NCBI RefSeq assembly: GCF_022539505.1
Contig: NC_061510.1
Span: 34,187,047-34,251,046, forward strand
DNA from: Lolium rigidum
Lineage: Eukaryota; Streptophyta; Magnoliopsida; Poales; Poaceae
DNA: 64,000 nt
Direction of reading: 5' to 3'
Below, in pieces: positions 52,047 to 62,875 of this stretch. Position 1 is the first letter of the stretch. Each line of letters starts with the position of its first letter. Under the pieces are notes generated by a model, which made no database searches, was not told where the DNA came from, and saw nothing but the letters and a program-made list of their open reading frames with translations. A program made the translations under genes and the position numbers.

Positions 52047-53303
52047 TGAGTATTTGATGATGAAAGATGGACCGGGGTTCCCAGCTATCTACACTAGTGG
52101 TAACTCTCCAATAACAAGTGTTGGGTGAACAAATTACAGTTGGGCAATTGATAGGATTGAAATAGCATTAACACAGAACATCAAGTCTATTAATCATGTA
52201 GGCATGTTTTCCATATATAATCATATGTGCTCGCAATGAGAAACTTGCATAACATCTTTTGTCCTACCAGCCGGTGGCAGCCGGGCCTCAAGGGAATCTA
52301 CTGGTAATTAAGGTACTCCTTTTAATAGAGCACCGGAGCAAAGCATTAACACTTGGTGAAAACATGTGATCCTCATATCTAAGCCATCCCCTCCAGTTAT
52401 CCCAGTTGCTGTCACTCTGGGGCCTCGGGTTCCGGACATAGACATGTGCAAACAACTTGTAGATACAATCTAAGCAATAATTATAGAGCTTAAATCTAAG
52501 ATCATGCCACTCGGGCCCTAGTGACAAGCATTATACACAACAAGATTGCAGCAACAATAACTTCACAAACTTTATAGATAGACTAATCATAATGTAACAA
52601 TTCATCGGATCCCAACAAACACAACACCGATTACATCAGATGGATCTCAATCATGTAAGGCAGCTCATGAGATCATTGTATTGAAGTACATGGGAGAGAG
52701 AGTACCAACTAGCTACTGCTAGAACCCGTAGTCAATGGGGGAACTACTCACGGAGCATGATGGAGGAAGTGGCGTCGATGGAGAAGGCTCCGGGGGTCGA
52801 TCCCCGTCTGGCAGGGTGCCGAAACAGGAACTTCTGACCCCCGAAACGAGGTTTCGCGATGGCGGCGGCGCTCCGGGAGTCTTTCTGGAGTATGATAGAT
52901 TGATTCAGGGTTTTAGCGTCGCGAGGGATTATATAGGCGAAAGGACGGCGCGAGGGGGTGCCAGGGGGGCCCACCCCATAGGGCGGCGCGCCCCCCCACC
53001 TAGCCGCGCGGAGGTATGGTGTGGAGGCCGTGGGCCTCCCCCAGGCTTGCCCTTCTGGCTCCGTGTGTCCCTCGGAAAAATAAGATGTTTGGCTTTTGTT
53101 TCGTCGAATTCCGAGAATATTGCCCGACCAGCTTTTCTGGAACCAAAAACAGCAGAAAACAGGAACTGGCACTTCGGCATCTTGTTAATAGGTTAGTCCC
53201 GGAAAATGCATAAAAACATTATAAAGTGTGAGCAAAACATGTAGGTATTGTCATAAAACTAGCATGGAACATCAGAAATTATAGATACGTTGGAGACGTA
53301 TCA
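52047..53303 (-). repeat. G2 5' LTR, U3-side part
   Basis: 1257 bp matching about 33485-34734. It starts on the minus strand at 53303 with TGATACGTCTCC. A TATATAA-type box lies near 52929-52936. T2 separates it from the R/U5 part, so normal G2 transcription is blocked. Confidence 0.93.
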
Positions 53304-53308
53304 GCCGC
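53304..53308. repeat. G2 target-site duplication, right (GCCGC)
   Basis: Exact repeat of 33199-33203. Confidence 0.93.
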
Positions 53309-56172
53309 CACCACTGTCAGGGATTCTCCAGGTCATTGGACTGCTTCTACAATGACAAAACTCGACGAGAAGAAGGCGCGAAGCCTCGAATTGACCTCCG
53401 ACAGAGAGGAAGACATTCGCCTGCCAGGTTTAGATTCTCGCCCCAATCCTCCTGCCGAATTTACTGTAATGTTTTCTCTTTCTTGTTCCGCGGATTGTCC
53501 TTGCCAGCGCATGAGTTCCTCCGATGTCTTTTTCTTTCATATGGAATCCAACTTTGGCAGTTGACCCCTAACTCTGTCCTCCATCTTGCAATCTTCATTA
53601 CCACTTCTGAGGCTTTCCTTGGTATCGATCCCCATTGGGGTCTATGGAAAAAAGATCTTCTTCGTCAAACGGTACAGCGACAACAATGGACCCTACATTA
53701 CTGGTGGAGTTGGCTTCGTTGTCCGAAAAGAGGTGAACTACTTCAACTTTCCGATGAGAGAATCTATCCAGGGCTAGAGTTTGAAGTGGTTCTATCTTAG
53801 AGATCCATCGGCACCTGGATGCAACACATGGCTGCCGAAGTTTGTTTATGTGCTCGAGGCGATGTCAATTTTTTTTTGGAGGAACATACTGATTGCTGAA
53901 GAAAAGATAACAGCCGACAAATTGTATGACAGAATATTGGAGATAAAAGACGTTGATGGTCAAACAATGATCGGTACCGAGGTTGTTTCCATATTCCTGA
54001 GGCGTCGCATCCAGCAAGTTATGTCTAGAGCGTACCAAATGTGGTTATATTCAGGTCCCAAGGATGAGACTCGATTCAATGTTGCGGAGTTGTCGGAAAG
54101 AGAATTTATAGATGAAGCCAGGCGCTTGAATTATTTTAGCCAAGAGGATTCTATTCCGTTGTTGGCTCTCCAAGATCCGTAGGAAATTACTCACCAAGCA
54201 ACTGAGGTAAACATTTAACTTTCCTATGCTTGTGTCGATACTTTGTATTTGATATCTTTGCTTCGATTCATTAGACTTTCGCTTGTCCCTGCTGCTGTTA
54301 AATATTTCCCGGCCGTATCTAAGGTTGAGGAAGACCCTGAAGATGGTGATTCTACTGGCAATGTAGAATCTCACATTGAAATAGCAAAAGACAGCGAAGC
54401 CTCCAAAGAGGAGGACAATAACCCTTTCAACCCCGAAACCCCTTCTGTCGAATATCATAAAATCCTTGACGATGAATTAACCGATATAGAGGAGTTGAGT
54501 CAACATGACAATGATGGTGATCGTGTTGCTTTTGTTAATGCAGCCATGGGGACATCAGCTGCCTAGCGCCGAAGAGGCCATCAGGCGGCTTTGCCGAAGA
54601 AGATGATCTGCTCTTCGACTCGTAAGTGCTTCTTTCTTTCAAAGTTGATATACATTCTTTTACTAATATTGCTGATACAACCACCCATACTCTTGTGTAG
54701 CAACGAAGGGTTTTGCAGAGCCGCCTTCGAAGAAGGCGAAGACCAGCTCCAACAAGCCAGCTCCAATCGCGGCTACATCACCAACTTCACCAAAGGAAGT
54801 GCGAGCTGCCTTTTCTTTCCCGAAGGGAAAAGAGATTCCTTCGACCACTACCTCCTTCCCATCGGCCCCTGGGGAGCACGTAAGTATCGTAACTTTTGCA
54901 TTCTTGATGATGATTCTCCCTCTTCCAACCCCCGAGTCTATATTCGACTGCTTGCAGTCAAATGTAGACTTAAAGAAAGGTCAATATATCAGTAACATCT
55001 TTGTCTTGTGTCATATTATAGCCTATCCAAGCCGCCATAACAATAATAAAAGATTTTGCCTCCCGATTCACTCTCCTTCAAGCTGAGAATGCTCGGCTTC
55101 AACAAGACGCCCAATCGAAATTTCCCAGCTTGACCAGGCAGTTAAAATAGAGCCACTGCTCGGCAAGAGGCCGATACACTTAATAAGGAGCTTAGCTAGC
55201 TGGAGAAAAAGCTGAAGGAGGAGGAGAAGGAAAAGGCGGAGGCCCATGTCCAAGCGAAGGAGAAGGAGGATCAACTCCGCAACTCCATTACGGCCCTGCT
55301 AGGTAACTTTATCGCAATATCTTCAAATTTCTTTCTTGTTTAACTTTATTGATTTCCAGCTTCTGCTATCACTTTTTGTAGGAGCTACCAACATCCCTAC
55401 GGGTACTGTAGGCAAGCCCCCAACTTATTCTGATGCCGACGCTATTTCCCTAGCGATCGACTCCGACGAACTTGTCTGAGTTCTTCTTTGGAAGAACAAG
55501 GCAGTATTGTCAAGGTTCAATGCTATGATCTTCCCGAAGGAAGGTCAGAACAAGACACTAGGGTAGCTGGTGGACGCTTTCTCCGTCGACACCAAGGGCA
55601 TCATCGAGGTATTTAAACGTACCTCGCGTACCTACGGCGCTCTTCTTGCCTTCCAGCTTCTGACTTTGTACTTGCCTCTGCTTACTGCCGTATTTATGTT
55701 AATGCACTTTCCAATGATACGTAAGCAAGGTATTTCGGGTCCTTTATAGGGAAGGCATATCATAAAGAATTCAAATTATCATTTATATAATATAGGGTAG
55801 GTTGTGGTATTTCATTGCTACAAACATGGGTTATTGTAAAATAACACATGTCATTTGGATACTTCTTTTCAACTCCGAAGTATTTTGATACAATACAACA
55901 TAGTTGAAGTTAATTTTACGAAATAAAAAAAGGCGGATTATGGGAGTGTGTGACTTGAATTATTCATGTGGCCATGGTATGGCTTCAAGGCTGATATGGA
56001 ATTATTGACAATGGAGCTGCCGAAAGGTCAAAATGGGTTGGCTATTGACCTTAGCACTTTTAGTGTGCCAGCGCGCAAATGCGCGTGGCAACTTCTTGAT
56101 TTGGTAGAAGCTAACAAGCCAGCTGCCGGTGGAGCCGCCCCAAGCCTGTCGACTCAAACCGAGGCTCCTTAA
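53309..56172 (+). pseudogene. T0 aORF part A, continuation after G2
   Basis: Exon 1 resumes in frame and shows the same domain as T1/T2 in diverged form: FRGLSLPAHEFLRC, LTPNSVLHLAIFITTSEAFLG, HWGLWKKDLL. Frame changes occur near 53480, 53690 and 53780, and a stop lies at about 54181, just before the conserved donor GAG|GTAAAC at 54207. Later pieces: an acidic exon (54290-54566), a Pro/Ser exon (about 54700-54880), a coiled-coil exon (about 55080-55300), then SRFNAMIFPKEGQ (about 55510) and a last piece ending in SLSTQTEAP with its stop at 56172, the counterpart of the SSRPEV end. It is heavily decayed. Confidence 0.7.
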
Positions 56173-56234
56173 AAGAATTTATGTTGAATTGTAATTGATA
56201 CCTTGTTTCAAACAATGGCTTTTCTAAAGCCTTA
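56173..56234 (+). other. T0 aORF part A 3' untranslated stretch
   Basis: A short AT-rich segment up to the T3 insertion. The last five bases CCTTA are the left T3 duplication. Confidence 0.5.
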
Positions 56235-56709
56235 TGATGAGGCGGTTCCTCGGCAATGCCCATCATGAGGGGCTTAGGGTTGACGGAAGGCGACGATGGA
56301 GATTCCGGGAGCGAGAGAAGGCACGACGTACCCAGGTTCACGTCCCCGCGGTGGAGGATCGCTACGTCCTACTAGCTATCCACTATATGAATATATGTAT
56401 ACATGGTGCCGCCATTGACAGTTTTCATATCTATTCTAGTTCTAATCTGCGGGTCGCGATGTCTAGGCGTATCACATGCATGTTTTCTGTTTCTGAATAT
56501 GATCTAAGGGGTGCCCCTGCCTAACTTTATATATGCAACGAGGTTAGGGTTTACAAGAGTCCTAGTAGAACATGAATTGGAGTCTTCTTTCTTGTAGTCC
56601 AAGTTGATATTACATGCGGGTCCATCTTGTCGAATCCTTGGGCTGGTCCATCTTCATACCTGCACCGGGTATAGCAATGTTGGGTAACCGAAGGGTAATG
56701 CCCACATCA
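56235..56709 (-). repeat. T3 3' LTR
   Basis: 475 bp, plus strand TGATGAGGCGGTTCC to GCCCACATCA. It differs from the right copy by several percent. Confidence 0.93.
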
Positions 56710-57204
56710 GTAGACCCGAGTGTCTGGCCGAAGTGAAGCTTCGGGCAGGGACTAAAGTTATCATCATCCGAATGTCTTGATCTTCTATTGAATCTTGTGC
56801 TTGATGTAGAGTCGAAGTGATTCTTTATCGGGTGCGCAGCCAGCGCTCCCGATGGGAGTAGCCCCCGAGTCTATGGAGCTTGCAACCGTGCGTAGACTCA
56901 AGTTGTACTACTTGAAGAGCTTGATGTTGATGTCGACGTCTTCAAATTATTCCATCATCCGATACTTTTAAATCTATCGGGTCTTCAAAATGGTGCGAGC
57001 TTTGAGAGAAGCCGGAGAGCTGGATTATTAGAACCTTCGGGTCCATTCTTTTTTGTCGACGAGGCTTCCATCTTTTTATCGGGTACGCAGCCAGCGCTAC
57101 TGATGGGAGTAGCCCCCGAGCCTGTAGATGACTATGAAGTAGTCATGTATAGGGTGTAAAATACTGAGTCGAATATCGTAGATTTCTCCAAGTTTCGAGA
57201 ACAT
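56710..57204 (-). other. T3 spacer with two polypurine-containing blocks
   Basis: Polypurine-like tract at 56710-56720, then blocks at about 56826-56869 and 57077-57120 (CCAGCGCT, GATGGGAGTAGCCCCCGAG). Non-coding. Confidence 0.7.
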
Positions 57205-57380
57205 TTGGAAGCTTTTGATGATGTCGATGATTTTGATGATGTCAAAGAGGAGTTGATGATTTGATGATGTCACATGGGAGTTGATGATTTTGATGATGCT
57301 ACGGAGGAGTTGACGATTTTGACGATGTCCCGGAGGAGTCCATGATTTTGATGATGTTATGGAGGAGTCGATGATTGGTT
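57205..57380. repeat. T3 tandem array of GATGATTTTGATGATG units
   Basis: About five units of 32-40 bp with the core GGAGTTGATGATTTTGATGATG. The unit varies by a few bases. Confidence 0.75.
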
Positions 57381-57850
57381 CGCGGCAACACCCGAACGTA
57401 GGGTGAGCTGCAGGCCCGAAGGACTCAAGGAGCCGTGTATTTTTGTAAATCGTCAGCGGCAACACCCGAACATGGGGTGCACTGCAGGCCCGACGGACTC
57501 ATTGCATCTTACCGAGCCATGTATTTTCGTAATCGTTGGCGGCAACACCCGAACATAGGGTGACTACAGGCCCGATGGACTCATTGCATCTTAGTGAGCC
57601 GAGTATTTTTATAAATCGTCGGCGGCAACACCCGAACATGTGGTGCACTGCAGGCCCGACGAACTCATTGCATCTTACTGAGCCGTGTATTTTTATAAAT
57701 CGTCGGCTACAACACCCGAACATGGGATGCACTGCAGGCCCAACGGACTCATTGCATCTTACTGAGCCGTGTATTTTTGTAAATAGTCGGCGGCAACACC
57801 CGAACATGGGGTGCACTGCAGGCCCGATGGACTGAACCGTGTATTTGTTT
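57381..57850. repeat. T3 tandem array of 83-bp units
   Basis: Six units beginning GGCAACACCCGAACATGGGG near 57383, 57457, 57540, 57623, 57707 and 57791. Each contains CTGCAGGCCCGA(C/T)GGACTCA and GAGCCGTGTATTTTTGTAAA. Spacing is 74-85 bp. A single degenerate relative of the unit lies in T0 near 61560-61790, so the array grew from a single-copy spacer sequence. Confidence 0.85.
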
Positions 57851-59815
57851 TTATAGTGGTCATCAGCAAGTTGTGAGTGATCAGTTCACATTGCAGGCCC
57901 GATGTACCTATAGTAATCGCAACATATACCTTGTTGCATGTGTTTTGAATTATGTCTCCAGCAGCCCCCGAGTCAACGATGGAACCATGTGCACGACAGA
58001 CTCGTTGCATCTTACTGAGCCGTATTTATTTTGCGTAATTTCCATCGATTGTAGCACTCGCAGTTCCTTGAGGATTTTGATGAAAATTAGAAGATAAAAA
58101 CTTTGTAGCCCCCGAGTATTGTCGAGTATGCTTATTGTATTTGATGCGTCGAGAAATTTTCAAAATGACTATTGTACGCACGATGTTTTTGTTTGTAAAC
58201 AAGCGCTCCCGATGGAAGTGATAGTTGTAATAGCCGAATATTTTGATGAGACCATCGACAGTACAAAGTTTCTTCGTGTTTGCTTGAATTCCAGCACTCT
58301 TGATGGGAGTAACGCAATAGTCGAAGATCTTCCAGGAGCCCCGGAGTAATTCCAGCGCTCCCGGAAGCGTATCAGATCAATATTATATAAGATGATATCT
58401 ACTGAAGATCACATACGATGAATCCACTGACCCGAGAGTGCATCGGGTGAATATTTATATAGCCATTGAAGATAAATCCATTAATAACCATAGATGATGA
58501 AGCCACCAACCCGGAAATGCATTGGGCCAATATTTATATGGCCATAGAAGATAAATCCATTGATAACCATAGATGATAAATTTAGTAATAACGTGATTTC
58601 TGTCCGATGTAGTAGTTCTTGACCCCGTCATCTTGATAGTTTTACTTCCCAGTACCGGAGTATTCGGGTGGCGGACACAGTTGAAATAGTTGCGCGGCCA
58701 GTAGTTGCGTGGCCAGAAATAGTCGATGTGACGGGCGAAGTCGAAATAATTGTGTGGCCAGAAGTAGTCGATGTAGCCGCACGGCGCGTGGCCGGCGTGG
58801 CCGATGAAGAGGACGCAATCAATGTGGTGGATCTGTGACGGGGGAGCACCCGAATATACCGAGTCCGCAATGTTGAGTCCGCGACAGGCGAGCCCCTGAG
58901 AACAACGAGTGCGCAACGATGGGCGCGGTCGACCGGGCAGAGTAGTCGGAGTTTTGTTTCAATCTGCAGTTATATTGTAGTCGCAAGCTCGGGCGCAAAT
59001 AAAAGCACGAGCCAAAAATATTTGGCCATATAATTTAGCAACTAATAATTAATTGGAAATATAGCACCTTGTATTTTTGTATCGGATGTCGTTGATGAAC
59101 TCGATGTCTTGATCCATGTAGGCGAGTAGTAGTCGATGAGGTGGATGTATTTGAAGTAGTCGCCCGACGCCTGGCCGGGAGAAATAGAGACGATGGAGTA
59201 GTCGAAAGTTGTTCCGATCCGTAGTTGTACTGATGGTCTTTATGTCAGATGGCGATGTCGGCTCCTCCGAACTCAATGACGACGAAGTTGTTCGTAGCCA
59301 TGCATCCCGACGAGTTTGCTGGTATGAACAGTCGCCAGCGAGCGATCTTTTTCTTCTTTCCCTTCTTTTTTTTACGCGGATAACAGTTGATCCGTCTGCC
59401 AGGCAGCTGATTGGTTTCTGTAGATTCATCACCAGCTTGAGCCCGCTGCTTAGTGCTTTTTCTTAATGCCTTGTGCAGCTGCATGGGGTCAAATGGAGAC
59501 ATGACCAGACAAGCTCACGCCGGGAACGACCTTTTTTTGGAATTGATCGAGTGAAAAAAAAGGTTAATGGTGCCATACGCGCTGCCAATGCGATTTTAGT
59601 TTTCCTCTTCACGGGCCTTTGATCTAGACACGGATTGCTTCACCGCGTGCGATTGGACCTGCCTTTGCTCGGCTCCACAGTAGATCAAGACGATATGCAG
59701 GTTTAGTATGATCGATTGAGTATCGCTGCTTGTTGTTGACGAGTTGCAAGATGCGATCTGGATGAAGCTGTCGAAGACGAGCGATCCCGCCCGGATTACA
59801 AAATCCAGCTGTTGG
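57851..59815 (-). other. T3 leader and spacer, non-coding
   Basis: It includes an imperfect duplication of about 80 bp (58447-58590, CCATAGATGATGA in both copies) and a GTGGCCAGAAATAGTCGATG repeat (about 58688-58770). The short minus-strand frames here (for example 59432-59049) look like chance. Confidence 0.5.
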
Positions 59816-59836
59816 TCTTCTCACAGATGGCGCCAA
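59816..59836 (-). other. T3 primer-binding site
   Basis: Minus strand ATTGGCGCCATCTGTGAGAAG follows the 5' LTR, so the site starts TGGCGCCATC. It belongs to the same class as T1/T2 but diverges after base seven. Confidence 0.7.
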
Positions 59837-59837
59837 T

Positions 59838-60305
59838 TGACGAGGCGGTTTCTCGGCAATGCCCACCATGAGGGGCTTAGGGTTGACGGAAGGCGACGAT
59901 GGAGATTCCGAGAGCGAGAGAAGGCACGACGTACCCAGGTTCACGTCCCCGCGGTGGAGGATCGCTACGTCCTGCTAGCAATCCACTATGTGAATATATG
60001 TGTACATGGTGCCGCCATTGGCGGAGTTGTTGTATCTAGTCTAATTCTAATATGCGGGTTGCGATGTCTAGGCGTATTGCGTGTATGTTTTCTGTTTCTC
60101 AATATGATCTAAGGGGTCTCTCTGCCTAGTTTTATATATGCAACCAGGCTAGGCTTTACAAGAGTCACGAATTCGAGTATTCTTTCTTGTAGTCTAAGAT
60201 GATATTACATACGGGTCTAACTTGTCGAGTCCTTGGGCTGGTCCATCTTCATAATTTGCACCGGGTATAGCAATGTCGGGTACCCGAAGGGTAATGCCCA
60301 CATCA
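59838..60305 (-). repeat. T3 5' LTR
   Basis: 468 bp, plus strand TGACGAGGCGG to GCCCACATCA. It is followed by CCTTA. Confidence 0.93.
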
Positions 60306-60310
60306 CCTTA

Positions 60311-61240
60311 TTTTATAATAAATTTGAGCTGGCAATGTTGTTAGTTCTTCCCGTTGTAATTGTGATGTCTAACTTTAATTGTGCGCTCCCGATGGGAGTG
60401 ACTGTAGTTCTTGATACTGTATATATATATGATGTGCACTCGATGCTGTATTGCGTGTGTCACCAGTGGCCCCTTTTGTCGAAGATGCTTCGAATGATGG
60501 CTCTGAATCCGGCCTTTTGCAACAAATGAGGACCCGAATAACTCGGATGGAAAAAAGACTTGCTAGGTATTCACGCCATGGCGGCTGTGATAAAGACGAA
60601 GGGTGAACTGGCTATGGAAGCAGAGCAATATGCACTAAGCGAACTGCAGAAGGCCACAAAGAGCGTAAACTGTGAGCTCGACAACCCTTCGTCTTCCTCA
60701 CTTTTAAGAGTACATCTCCTTGGTACCTGAACTTTCCTTTATAATTTTTACCAGTCATTGCTCTAAACTTTTCTGAAGAGAACAAGTGAGTCCATGAGCG
60801 GGTTGATACTTTGACAAATCTGTCGCGGTTTAACGAGGTCTTCTGGACGAACACATCAAAAGCTGCGACCATTGCGAAATTTCAGGATCGGTGCAACAAG
60901 TGCACCGGTTTTTTCGACAAATGTCATGCAGGCTTGAGGATGATATGGAAAGCCATGTTACGTCTCAACCCGGTTCCTCCAACGCTACTAGCTTTGATGT
61001 CGAACTTTAGGAACGCCGAAAGGTTCCGCACTTTGATGCCCAACCAACTTCTTGCTAGAGCAGAAATAGCTTTTGCTTTTGTGCTATCTCAACATCCTTC
61101 ATTGGATTTGGAGGCAATTTCTAAGGCTGATGCCGACGTGAGCCAGTAGTTCCGCGCTGTCAGAGATCCTTCTTCCATTATAGTTGCTAGATTGGAGGTT
61201 AGTTCCGAGGCGAACTATGCAGTTGAGGCGCCTCACAAAT
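60311..61240 (+). pseudogene. T0 aORF part B
   Basis: After an AT-rich start, coding-like sequence runs from about 60490 (EDASNDGSESGLLQQMRTRI, then a helical charged stretch). The best-kept exon is 60811-61149: IAKFQDRCNKCTGFFDKC, RMIWKAMLRLNPVPPTLLALM, FRNAERFRTLMPNQLLARAEIAFAFV. It aligns with the IVGFQDRA to KFKDAHRIHNFVRAQLVAGA block of T1/T2 with strong divergence but the same spacing. The shorter tail lacks the basic KVRRRRVG segment. Confidence 0.65.
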
Positions 61241-62108
61241 AGTTTGATACTTTTGATCTTCTGTTGTACATGAGAAAATTATTGTAAATTACTTTGTCGA
61301 TGATATTTCTCCGAAAACTTCGGGTAAGTTTATTCGTGTGCATGATGTAACTTATTTTCCCAATGTAATGACTTCTTCTTTATGATGATGGAGACGAACA
61401 GGTCTTGTAGTCAATAACTTCGCGTTTATTGTGATAAAGCACGGTTGCTTTGTACAGGCGTCTTCAGGTGCCGATGGAATCTTTCGGAGTATTACTGGTT
61501 GAGCTGCAGGCTTTGGCGTGCTAGCCCTTTGGCATCGGTATTATGATGCTTGTATTTTGTAAAGTGTCGGTAGAAAATTTTCTGAGTGATCAGCTCATGT
61601 TGCAGGCCCAAGGGACCCGTAGTAACCGCAACTTTGCTAGAACTAAAAGTGTATTTTTTGTACTGCATCGGCAGTAGCCCCCAAGTAAATGAGGGAACCA
61701 TGTGCCCAATTGGCTTCATAGCACGGTGCACCAGCGTGGGCCATTCTGAATTGCGTGGTTTTCCATCAATTGCAGCACTCACATGTTCCATAAGGCTTTG
61801 TGGAAACGTTTATATTTTTATCGTGTTTGCGAATGTCCTTCGGTTGTCATCGATTGCAGCACTCGAATGTTTCATGAGGCTTAGATGAATCCGTTGTACA
61901 GATCCCCCGAGTTTTTATCGGGTTTGCTTACTATATTAAGAACTTTCTATAGTCATAGTGTATGGCGGAATGCAAAGATCTTGAGAATTTGTAGGATGTC
62001 CCGAATCAATTGGATACTCCATATAGAATAGTACTTGTATAGATGAAACTGGAACTTTATTAATAAGTTTTCAATGAAGAATAAGCTAATCTGCTGGCTT
62101 AAAAAGCC
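61241..62108 (-). other. T0 spacer between aORF and protease 3' ends
   Basis: Non-coding. It contains AGTAGCCCCCAAGT (about 61674) and CCCCCGAGTTTTTATCGGG (61905-61923), polypurine-like motifs as in T1/T2, and a duplicated TTGCAGCACTC(A/G)(C/A)ATGTT. In T1 about 3 kb of RT-integrase lies in this interval. Confidence 0.6.
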
Positions 62109-62875
62109 TTATTGAAAGTAAAATTGCTTACTAAAAGATAAAGATATATGCCACCGCTTCTCTTCTGAAGTAAGAGGAGGGTGTTCTTTAGTTTGGCCAA
62201 CGTCTGCTGACATGCCAATAGCTTCCAATGTATTGCCGATAGCTTCTGTTGAGGCATTGGCAATTGCAGCCGACGAATTAGTGACTTCTGTCGAGGCACT
62301 AACAACTTTTGCCGAAGTTTTGACAATTGGTACTGATGTAGCAGGATCTTTGGGTTGTTTCTTTGTCTTCTTGCTGTTGTCTAGCTCCTTGGGCTTAGAT
62401 TCCTTGTTTTCAAGAGCTAAATGTTTGGGGATAAAATCCAAGGTCTTGATTTCCTGCTTTATCCCAAACTTAGCAGCAATCTTATGAAACTCTCGGTCAC
62501 AATTGGCTGAACGAGAAAAGCTTCCGTGGACTGTGATATTGGTTCCGCTGTTGCCTGGCATTGTGAGCTTTAAATATGCATAATGAGGCACAACCATGAA
62601 TTGGCGTAAGCTGGTCTTCCAAGGATAGCATGGTACTATGATTCCCAATTTACTACCTCGAACTCGAGCCTTTCCCTTCTGAAATTGTCGGGTTTTCCGA
62701 ATACTACATTCAAGGAGATCTTGCCGAGAGGGTATGCTAGCAAGGTTGGAACAATGCTATGAAAGCACGTATCAGATTCCTGCAACATATCGACTGTAAT
62801 GCCCATCGCTTTGACCGTACTTGCGAATATTAGATTCAATCCGCTTCCACCATCCATAAATTATTTGCTCATGTT
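62109..62875 (-). pseudogene. T0 aspartic protease and following linker
   Basis: The catalytic motif MDGGSGLNLIF sits at 62857 downward, then YPLGKISLNVVFGKPDN, and, after a frameshift near 62640, a RQFMVVPHYAYLKL piece matching RFMAVPHYTYL of T1. The linker that follows is Lys/Ser/Thr/Ala-rich with internal repeats (ASTEVTNSSAAIANASTEA). The stop is at 62109. Confidence 0.75.

Larger units (their letters stand above)
33204..53303 (-). mobile_element. G2: non-autonomous Gypsy-like LTR element, split by T2
   Basis: Minus strand: 5' LTR (53303-52047 plus 39074-38798, split by T2), primer site, repeat-rich leader, one open frame (38522-37209), a long non-coding region, polypurine tract and 3' LTR. 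LTR lengths without T2 are about 1534 and 1531 bp, with TG..CA ends (TGATACGTCTCC inward). The LTR ends next to the primer site differ (TGATAAATCAAAAG versus TGAGAACCCACAAG). There is no gag, protease or pol. The 3' half is shared with G1. LTR divergence is about 5 percent in the first 270 bp by eye. Confidence 0.9.
56235..60305 (-). mobile_element. T3: coding-free Tat derivative nested in T0
   Basis: LTRs 56235-56709 and 59838-60305, perfect duplication CCTTA (56230-56234 and 60306-60310), primer site on the minus strand next to the right LTR and a polypurine-like CTCGGGTCTAC next to the left one. The 3.1-kb interior holds no gag, pol or aORF. Instead it has the two 43-bp blocks, two tandem arrays and sequence related to the T0 spacers. 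Its LTRs resemble the T0 LTR, so it derives from that family by loss of all genes (a LARD-like element). It lies between parts A and B of the T0 aORF. Confidence 0.9.

Noticed and set aside
57381..57850. Regular 83-bp repeats considered as a CRISPR-like or satellite locus
   Set aside because: The units are head-to-tail without unique spacers, only six copies, and lie wholly inside T3.
58628..58916. Minus-strand frames in T3 resembling a His/Trp-rich protein
   Set aside because: They come from a short GTGGCCAGAAATAGTCGATG repeat and are not conserved in T0.
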